Below are positions 58,563-64,000 of a stretch of DNA of 64,000 nucleotides, piece by piece. A program made the position numbers and the translations under genes. A model generated the notes under the pieces. The model had not been told where the DNA came from, did no database searches, and worked only from the letters and a program-made list of their open reading frames with translations. Numbering within the stretch: the first letter of the stretch is position 1; every line of letters begins with the position of its first letter. Origin of the DNA: Catellatospora sichuanensis (GTDB taxonomy: Bacteria > Actinomycetota > Actinomycetes > Mycobacteriales > Micromonosporaceae); the NCBI RefSeq assembly GCF_007483665.1, contig NZ_ML660183.1:124001-188000 (forward strand), in the 5' to 3' direction.

Positions 58563-59459
58563 TCATTCCGCGGCCAGGATGCGTGCCAAGGTCCGCCGGC
58601 CCATCAGGCTCATGGCCGGGTTGCTGTCGACGTAGTACCAGGCCGCGCCGATCGCCTGCTGGAATGCCCAGGCCCTGCCGCGCTCCCAGGTCGCGTCGTC
58701 GCAGCCGAGTTCCTCGCGCAGCACTTCGCGTGGCCCGGCTTCGAGCAGGTGCCACCCGCTCACCAGGTCCAGCGCCGGGTCGGCCGGCTTGAGACCTCCG
58801 ACGTCGAGCACCCCGGCCAGACGCCCGCCGGAGACGAGCACGTTGCCGGGGATGAGGTCGCTGTGGTTCATCACGTCCGGGGTGTCGCCGCGTGGCAGGT
58901 CACGCAGCCGCGCCCACAGCCGCCGCAGCCGCGGCACGTCGAACAGCTGCTCGCTGTGCCCGAAGCAGGTCTGCACCCAGTCGTCGTGTCTGTGCAGGTC
59001 ACCGCCGCGCCCGCCGCCTGTGAAGCGCCGGCCGCCGGTACCGATGGCGCGTACGTCGGTGATGAAGCAGGCGAGGTCGCGGGCGAACGCCACGGAGTCG
59101 CCCGGATCTTCGTCGGTCGCGATGGCGCCTGGCACCCACGTCTGCACCGACCACGGCATCGGGTATCCCGGTCCGGGCCCGCCGAGCGCGACCGGCTCGG
59201 GCGTCGGGAACCGGGTGCGCGACGCCAGCTCGCGACCCGCCGCGGCTTCGGCCTCCAGCTCGCTGCGAGTCGACGCGATGTCGCCGGGCTGCAGCGGGAA
59301 GCGGGCGGTGAGTCCGTCGCCGATCCGGAAGATGGCGTTGACCGTGCCCTGCGAGCGCAGCTCGGTGACCGGCAGGGTCTGCCACTGCGGGAACTGCTCG
59401 GCGATCAGCGCGCCGACCGTCGCCGCTGTCACGGTGAGCTGGTTGGCATGCATCTGCAC
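58563..59459 (-). CDS. Aminoglycoside phosphotransferase family protein
   Basis: 298 residues. The kinase-like fold is marked by PVTELRSQGTVNAIFRIGDGL (substrate-site start of the small-molecule kinase family), VMNHSDLIPGNVLVSGGRLAGVLDVGG (Brenner-type HxDLxPxN motif, then the DxGG metal site) and a helical end LRRLWARLRDLPRG. APH-like proteins in actinomycetes phosphorylate aminoglycosides, macrolides, homoserine or choline-like substrates; this one has no close known specificity that I can name. An in-frame ATG at 59453 is an alternative start. Confidence 0.85.
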   Translation of the reverse strand: MQMHANQLTVTAATVGALIAEQFPQWQTLPVTELRSQGTVNAIFRIGDGLTARFPLQPGDIASTRSELEAEAAAGRELASRTRFPTPEPVALGGPGPGYPMPWSVQTWVPGAIATDEDPGDSVAFARDLACFITDVRAIGTGGRRFTGGGRGGDLHRHDDWVQTCFGHSEQLFDVPRLRRLWARLRDLPRGDTPDVMNHSDLIPGNVLVSGGRLAGVLDVGGLKPADPALDLVSGWHLLEAGPREVLREELGCDDATWERGRAWAFQQAIGAAWYYVDSNPAMSLMGRRTLARILAAE

Positions 59460-59688
59460 TCAGGAAGCATCGCCCAACCGGTCCCGCGCGGCAAACGCTT
59501 TCACGGCCACCGGAACCGGGCCACCGCATCCGGGACAGTCGCTGAGGGAGCTGTTCGCCTCGGAATGGTGTACCGCTGTCTGCCGACCCGCTTCTGACAT
59601 CACCGCGGGATTCCTGCGCCACGCGTCGTGCCCGTCCCGGATGATCGGAGGCCGACCTGACTGGCGTTCCTGTGGCACCCTCAGCGAG

Positions 59689-60411
59689 GTGTTGACTCAC
59701 CAGGTGACCCACCTGCTGAAACAGGCGAACTGCCCGAATCCGGCCGAGCGGCGGGCCGCCGTCACGGGACTCGGCACCATCGCCAGCCGCCCGTTTCTCA
59801 CACCCGAACAGGCTGAAGACATCGCCGCCGCCGTCATCGCCGCCGCAAACGACACCGACCCGACGGTGCGGGCGCGGGCGGTTCGCGGACTCGGCCGCCT
59901 ACCGGCCGCCCGCGTGACCGCGACGCTGACAATGCTCGTCAGCGACGACCACCACGCGACCCGCGAGGCGGCCGTCCGCACACTCGTCCGGCTCGATCCC
60001 ACGGCAGCCGCCCCGGCCCTGGTGTCTGCCGCCGCTCATCAGGACTATTCGGTCCGGGTCGCTGCGCTGACCGGGCTGCGGTGGCTGCCCACGCTCGATG
60101 AGACGGTTTGGGTGGTCCTCATCGCGGCTCTGTCAGACGAGCACCCGGGGATCCAGGGAACCGCGATGACCGGCCTGTTGTCGCTGGCCGCCCGCAGCGC
60201 GCAGATGTCACCCGCTGTCATCCGGCTGGCCCGTGACGGCCTCGGTTCAAGCAGCCCGCCACGGCGGGAGATATCCCTGGAACTGCTGCACCGGCTCGGC
60301 GTGCCCGGCCACCGCGACCGGTGCCTCGCCGCCCTCACCGATGTGCATCCACGGGTGCGGCAACGTGCGGCCCGCAGCCTGGAGAACGCCCGCGACCAGG
60401 ACGGAACGTAA
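59689..60411 (+). CDS. HEAT-repeat protein
   Basis: 240 residues from GTG 59689 (TTG 59692 or GTG 59704 are possible starts). Five or six HEAT-like units: ERRAAVTGLGTIASRPF, TVRARAVRGLGRLPAARV, ATREAAVRTLVRLDPTAAAP, DYSVRVAALTGLRWLPTLDE, GIQGTAMTGLLSLAARSAQM, ISLELLHRLGVPGHRDRCLA. The family scaffolds protein or DNA binding (DNA glycosylase AlkD relatives, phycobilin lyases or unknown). No catalytic residues seen. The upstream phosphotransferase is divergent. Confidence 0.75.
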   Translation: MLTHQVTHLLKQANCPNPAERRAAVTGLGTIASRPFLTPEQAEDIAAAVIAAANDTDPTVRARAVRGLGRLPAARVTATLTMLVSDDHHATREAAVRTLVRLDPTAAAPALVSAAAHQDYSVRVAALTGLRWLPTLDETVWVVLIAALSDEHPGIQGTAMTGLLSLAARSAQMSPAVIRLARDGLGSSSPPRREISLELLHRLGVPGHRDRCLAALTDVHPRVRQRAARSLENARDQDGT

Positions 60412-60435
60412 ACCCGCGGCATACACACCGCTGTC

Positions 60436-60879
60436 TCAGCCCAGGGAATCGGCGTCCGGGCCCTCGCCCCAGATGTGCATGGCGGTCCAGCGGGTCAGGC
60501 CGTAGACGAGGGTCCAGCCGACGGGTGTGAGGTAGAGCGCCACGATGACGTACGCGGCGATGGTGCCGGCCTGGATCCGGTCCCGCAGGGACTGCTCGCC
60601 TTCGCCTTTCAGCGCCTGCCGCCCGCGCCAGGCCAGCAGTGCCGCGAGCAGCGGCGCGAGCCACGCGACCACCATCGCGAGCAGGGTGAGCACGCCGAAC
60701 GGGTTCGCGATCGAGCCTCGTATCGAGGTTCCCTCGGGCAGGGGCGCGTACACCATGTCGTAGACGCTGTTGCTGTTGCCGCCGTGGACGCCGCCGAGCA
60801 GGTCGAACAGGAAGAGGAACACGGCCAGCCCGAAGGCCCACACCAGGGTCAGCTGCGCGCGCCAGAGTCGGTCGGTCAT
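60436..60879 (-). CDS. Membrane protein, 147 aa
   Basis: Start ATG 60879, overlapping the stop of the upstream gene by one base (TGATG). Four hydrophobic segments: LTLVWAFGLAVFLFLFDLLG, FGVLTLLAMVVAWLAPLLAALLAW, IQAGTIAAYVIVALYLTPVGW and a short one before the C-terminal amphipathic end. Third gene of a GPP34-membrane-membrane operon. Not recognised. Confidence 0.75.
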   Translation of the reverse strand: MTDRLWRAQLTLVWAFGLAVFLFLFDLLGGVHGGNSNSVYDMVYAPLPEGTSIRGSIANPFGVLTLLAMVVAWLAPLLAALLAWRGRQALKGEGEQSLRDRIQAGTIAAYVIVALYLTPVGWTLVYGLTRWTAMHIWGEGPDADSLG

Positions 60880-61325
60880 CAGTCGAGGATCCAGTTCAGC
60901 AGCAGGCGGCCGGGCGGCGTCAGGGTGAAGGCGATGAACACGACGGTGATCCCGCCTGCGATGTACATCCACCGCCGCAGCCGCTCGGACATCTGGCGGC
61001 GTCGTCGGGCCAGCGAGGTGAACGACATCAGCAGCGACAGCACCGCGAGCGGCGGACCGATCATCGCGATGAGGATGGCGGGCACGGCCAGCCACAGCAG
61101 CGGACCCGGGAGCACATCGCCGGGCGCCTGGCAGCCGGTCAGCTCCGAGCAGTGCGTGGTGCCGTGGAACGTGAACAGGATCAGGTACGGGACTGCCGCG
61201 CCGAGGGTGTAGAGCGTGACGCTCGCGAGCTGCGCGGCGATGAGCAGCCGTGCGGCGAGGAAGCGGGGCGGGGGCTCTGACACGTTCGGAGCATACGATC
61301 CGTGGATCTTCGGCGCCAGGTCCAT
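60879..61325 (-). CDS. Membrane protein, 148 aa
   Basis: ATG at 61325; two to four membrane segments (LLIAAQLASVTLYTLGAAVP, YLILFTFHG, LLWLAVPAILIAMIGPPLAVLSLL and a last MYIAGGITVVFIAFTLTP). Cysteines in HCSELTGCQAPG lie outside the membrane. Starts 4 bases after the GPP34 stop and overlaps its own downstream gene by one base, so the three are one operon. Possibly a partner of GPP34 at the membrane; inference. Confidence 0.75.
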   Translation of the reverse strand: MDLAPKIHGSYAPNVSEPPPRFLAARLLIAAQLASVTLYTLGAAVPYLILFTFHGTTHCSELTGCQAPGDVLPGPLLWLAVPAILIAMIGPPLAVLSLLMSFTSLARRRRQMSERLRRWMYIAGGITVVFIAFTLTPPGRLLLNWILD

Positions 61326-61329
61326 GTCG

Positions 61330-61968
61330 TCAGCCGTGTGCTTGCAGGGCGACCGCGGCGACGGCGGAGTCGACGGCGGAGAGCAGGTCCCGGTAGGCGG
61401 GGATCAGGCGGCCGGGCAGTTCGGCCAGGCGCTGGCGGACGGCCGAAGGTGACTGGGTGGGGGCGACGATTTTCAGGTCGACGGCGTTGGCGATGCACGC
61501 CAGCAGCGCCGACTGCGGGTCGAAGTCGGCGGGGCGGCCGATCAGGAAACCGAGCCGCACCACGGAGCGGGTGGCCTCGTTGGGGTCGGTCGCGGGGAAG
61601 CGGACCTGTACCCGGCCGGTGAAGCTGCGGCTGGTCTCGCGTGTGACGACTCCGTGGCCGACGAGGCGGTAGGCGACGAGTTCCTTGATGTCGCCGCGCA
61701 GGTGCTCGACCCACTGGTGCACCCGGTGACCGGGGCCGACCTGCTGCAGTAGTGCCACGATCTGGTCGACGACCGGGTCGCCGTTCTGTTTGGCGGTCCA
61801 GCCGGTGACGCGGCCGCCGTCGACGGTGAGCGTCTCGGCGATGAGCAGTTCGCCGAGTGCGGCCGCGGCCAGCCCGACCGAAAGCACGTCGTGGTTGAGC
61901 TTCGGCTTGCCGCTGTATTCGTCGTGCCCCATCACGAACAGCTCGTCCGCGAGCGCCAGCTCTGGCAT
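61330..61968 (-). CDS. GPP34 family protein, divergent copy
   Basis: 212 residues from ATG 61968 (GGGGGG 4-9 bases upstream). LALADELFVMGHDEYSGKPK, LNHDVLSVGLAAAALGELLI, HQWVEHLRGDIKELVAYRLV and a long helical tail match GPP34 in order; sequence is far from the 52132 copy (little identity after the first 60 residues). First gene of an operon with two small membrane proteins. May be a membrane-trafficking or lipid-binding factor. Confidence 0.85.
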   Translation of the reverse strand: MPELALADELFVMGHDEYSGKPKLNHDVLSVGLAAAALGELLIAETLTVDGGRVTGWTAKQNGDPVVDQIVALLQQVGPGHRVHQWVEHLRGDIKELVAYRLVGHGVVTRETSRSFTGRVQVRFPATDPNEATRSVVRLGFLIGRPADFDPQSALLACIANAVDLKIVAPTQSPSAVRQRLAELPGRLIPAYRDLLSAVDSAVAAVALQAHG

Positions 61969-62000
61969 CGATTCCCCCCAATGGACCCCGGAAACGCGTC

Positions 62001-62025
62001 GTGGCCGGAGCACCGCTCCGGCCAC
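62001..62025. terminator. Hairpin after the acetamidase gene
   Basis: GTGGCCGGAGC and GCTCCGGCCAC form an 11-base stem with a 3-base loop, 23 bases after the acetamidase stop on the minus strand and just before the GPP34 operon start. Confidence 0.6.
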
Positions 62026-62047
62026 AACGCCTGATCTGATCCTGTCG

Positions 62048-63052
62048 TTACCGGTACGCCGCGCCCAGCGCCTTGAGCCGGTTGTGCACCCCGTCGTACG
62101 CGCCGGCGCGTCCCAGGTACGCCTTGGCCACCTTGGCGACCATGGTGTAGTTGGTGTCGCAGACGTTGCCGACGGGCGCCTCACCGGCCTGGCTGACCAG
62201 TTGCAGCGAGTCGAGCAGGTCGAGCCCGGTCAGCTCGGACACCCAGGTCACCAGGTCGTGCTGGCTGATCCGGAACGCGTCCTCCAGCGGCCGGGCCGAG
62301 CCGGTCGCCATCAGGTGCGTGTCGGACTCCAGCCGCGGCCACGGCGTGCCGACGCCCTTGACCAGGTCGACGACGAGGACGGTCTCCATCGCGGCCTCGA
62401 CCGCGACGCCGGACACCTCGCCCTGGCCCTGGCGGGCGTGGCCGTCACCGACGGCGAACAGGGCGCCCTCGACGTTGACGCCGAAGTACGCGGTCACGCC
62501 GGCCCGCAGTTCCGGGGTGTCCATGTTGCCGCCGTGCGCGTCGGGCGTGATCGTCATCCGGGACTCGAACGCGCCCGGTGCGACGCCGACCGTCCCGTGC
62601 ATCGGGTCCAGCGGCAGGTCCACCGTGAAGTCCGAGTTGCGGGCCGAGTAGCGGGCGACGCCCGCGGCGAGGTCGATGTCGTACACCCAGACCCGCTCTT
62701 CCAGCGGCGGCTGCAGCGTCGCCGTGTGCGACGTCGACGTCAGCGCCCCGAAGTGCGGGAAGGTGCTCGACACGGCCCAGTCGCGGGCCGGGGTGATCGA
62801 CACGAAGTGCAGCGCCAGGGTGTCGCCCGGCTCGGCGCCCTCCACGAAGAAGGGGCCGGTGACCGGGTTGAGGTACGGGAACCGGCAGACCTGCGAGGGC
62901 AGGTCGCCGAATCCCCGCACCACGCCGCCGAAGCAGTCCTCGGTGCGGATCTTGAGCACGTCCCCGGGGCGGACCTTCGCCACGGGCGGGTTGGGCCCGA
63001 AGGTGTAGGCCAGCTGCTCCGGCGTCGGGTTGAACTCGATGTACTCGCTCAC
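62048..63052 (-). CDS. Acetamidase/formamidase
   Basis: 334 residues from GTG 63052, which overlaps the permease stop by 4 bases. The FmdA/AmdA family hallmarks are seen: the region around HFVSITPARDWAV and a WVYDIDLAAGVARY middle, the PLDPMHGTVGVAP motif, THLMATGSARPLEDAF and the GDGHARQGQGE region. It hydrolyses short amides to ammonia and carboxylate. Coupled with an APC permease, so uptake and hydrolysis go together in nitrogen supply. Followed by a hairpin. Confidence 0.92.
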   Translation of the reverse strand: MSEYIEFNPTPEQLAYTFGPNPPVAKVRPGDVLKIRTEDCFGGVVRGFGDLPSQVCRFPYLNPVTGPFFVEGAEPGDTLALHFVSITPARDWAVSSTFPHFGALTSTSHTATLQPPLEERVWVYDIDLAAGVARYSARNSDFTVDLPLDPMHGTVGVAPGAFESRMTITPDAHGGNMDTPELRAGVTAYFGVNVEGALFAVGDGHARQGQGEVSGVAVEAAMETVLVVDLVKGVGTPWPRLESDTHLMATGSARPLEDAFRISQHDLVTWVSELTGLDLLDSLQLVSQAGEAPVGNVCDTNYTMVAKVAKAYLGRAGAYDGVHNRLKALGAAYR

Positions 63053-64000
63053 GCGGCGTCCACGCCGCCTTCGGTGCCGCCGACGCCGGACAGCTTCGGG
63101 CGGCGGCCCATCGCGAACAGCACGCCGAGCACGACCAGGCCGAGGCCGATCCAGATGAAGCCGGTGATCTGGGTGTAGAGCTTCATGTTGATGAGCACCG
63201 CCACCAGCAGGCCCGCGCCTACCACCGGCACGACCAGGTGCAGCAGCCAGTTGCGGCTGCCGTTGCGCACCACGTAGTGCCAGATGACCGCGGCGTGCAG
63301 CAGCAGCCAGGCCACCATCGCGCCGAAGTTCACCATCGTGGCGATGAGCGTGATGGTGTCCTCGCCCTTCTCGGTGAGGTAGTACAGCGCGGTGCCGCTG
63401 ATGGCCAGCGAGACACCGGCGGTGAACAGGACCGCGTTGACCGGCGACGCGTGCTTGCTGGACACCTTGGCCAGGAACTTGGGCAGCTGCTTGTCGCGGG
63501 CCATCGCGAACAGCAGGCGCGACAGCGCGGTCTGGGCGACCATCGAGTCGGGCAGGCCCCACGCGATCGCGGTGGCGACCAGGCACAGCGTGGCCAGCCA
63601 CGGGGCGCCCGCGGCGACCTCGGCAGCGGCGTAGAAGGCGTTGCCGATGGTCGCGGCGTCGCCGTTGATCAGGCCGGCCGGGTCCGTGACGAACAGCGAC
63701 GCCACCCAGGTCTGGGCGATGAAGATCAGACCGGCGAGCAGCAGCACGACGGCCATGGCGCGGCCGACCTGGCGGGCGCCGCCCTTGCTCTCCTCGGCCA
63801 GCATCGAGATGCCGTCGAAGCCCAGGAAGCTGAGCGCGGCGACCGACACCGAACCGAGCACGATGCCGAAGCTGAAGTTGTCGGAGTTGAAGAAGGCGGT
63901 GGTCCAGTCGCCGTTGCCGCGGCCGTCGGCCATGCCGATGATGCCCATGACCAGGAAGATGCCGAGGACGATGAGTTCACCGGCGATCATGATGTTGATG
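63049..64000 (-). CDS. APC family permease, 5' part beyond the window
   Basis: The C-terminal 317 or so residues are present; the frame stays open to the right end of the window. Membrane segments ALSFLGFDGISMLAEESK with the APC FxGFD motif, GLPDSMVAQTALSRLLFAMA (segment 8 with the small-residue substrate site), and IGLGLVVLGVLFAMGRRPK. It probably imports the amide or amine used by the acetamidase encoded next, with which it overlaps by 4 bases. Confidence 0.88.
   Translation of the reverse strand, partial: INIMIAGELIVLGIFLVMGIIGMADGRGNGDWTTAFFNSDNFSFGIVLGSVSVAALSFLGFDGISMLAEESKGGARQVGRAMAVVLLLAGLIFIAQTWVASLFVTDPAGLINGDAATIGNAFYAAAEVAAGAPWLATLCLVATAIAWGLPDSMVAQTALSRLLFAMARDKQLPKFLAKVSSKHASPVNAVLFTAGVSLAISGTALYYLTEKGEDTITLIATMVNFGAMVAWLLLHAAVIWHYVVRNGSRNWLLHLVVPVVGAGLLVAVLINMKLYTQITGFIWIGLGLVVLGVLFAMGRRPKLSGVGGTEGGVDAA

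Overview
The window is high-GC DNA with many GTG/TTG starts, purine-rich Shine-Dalgarno sites, ECF sigma and NhaP-type genes, secreted RICIN- and FG-GAP-bearing proteins and actinobacterial-type GPP34 proteins. It reads as chromosome of a filamentous actinomycete, most likely Micromonosporaceae; this is inference from protein style, not from a marker gene.

Layout. 0-10.4 kb: an IS5 transposase tail, an inositol-monophosphatase-like protein, an operon of an FAD oxidoreductase and a Rieske oxygenase behind a TetR-type palindrome, an FtsX-ectodomain-like membrane protein, NudC, a methyltransferase and a 1020-aa AAA ATPase. 10.4-20.8 kb: small hypothetical genes, two secreted proteins, and a stretch of transposase, FtsX-like, HNH and tRNA-Val remnants. 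20.9-27.2 kb: a pectin locus with a pectinesterase-pectate lyase operon (both with RICIN lectin domains), an inositol-phosphate synthase, and an ECF sigma factor fused through a zinc-finger-like motif and one membrane span to an outside pectate-lyase-like beta-helix. 27.4-46.7 kb: an accessory zone with a GNAT enzyme, antiporter, 3-hydroxyisobutyryl-CoA hydrolase, TauE exporter, two large secreted protease-like proteins, and many decayed copies of neighbouring genes (GPP34, GNAT, antiporter tail, IS3, IS5, IS630). 47.0-51.8 kb: a visibly lower-GC island with a zinc-ribbon protein, a nucleotidyltransferase and, on the other strand, a tightly packed operon of a channel-like membrane protein, a B12-type radical SAM protein, a GHMP sugar kinase and a NUDIX hydrolase. 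52.1-64 kb: GPP34 genes, two amino-acid/amine permeases, a copper amine oxidase, an acetamidase/formamidase, GNAT, phosphotransferase and HEAT-repeat genes.

How the genes work together. The pectin locus looks self-contained: methylester removal (CE8), chain cleavage (PL1), and a membrane-tethered sigma factor whose outside domain resembles pectate lyases and could link pectin to transcription. Three secreted paralogues (13.3, 35.9 and 43.5 kb) share a trypsin-like core whose catalytic His and Ser are replaced in all three, and differ only in their C-terminal repeat modules; two share an almost identical promoter and leader. The low-GC operon has the parts for activating a sugar-like molecule (kinase plus nucleotidyltransferase), modifying it (radical SAM) and acting at a membrane; its product is unknown. 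The permease, amine oxidase and acetamidase genes at the right end fit nitrogen scavenging from amines and amides.
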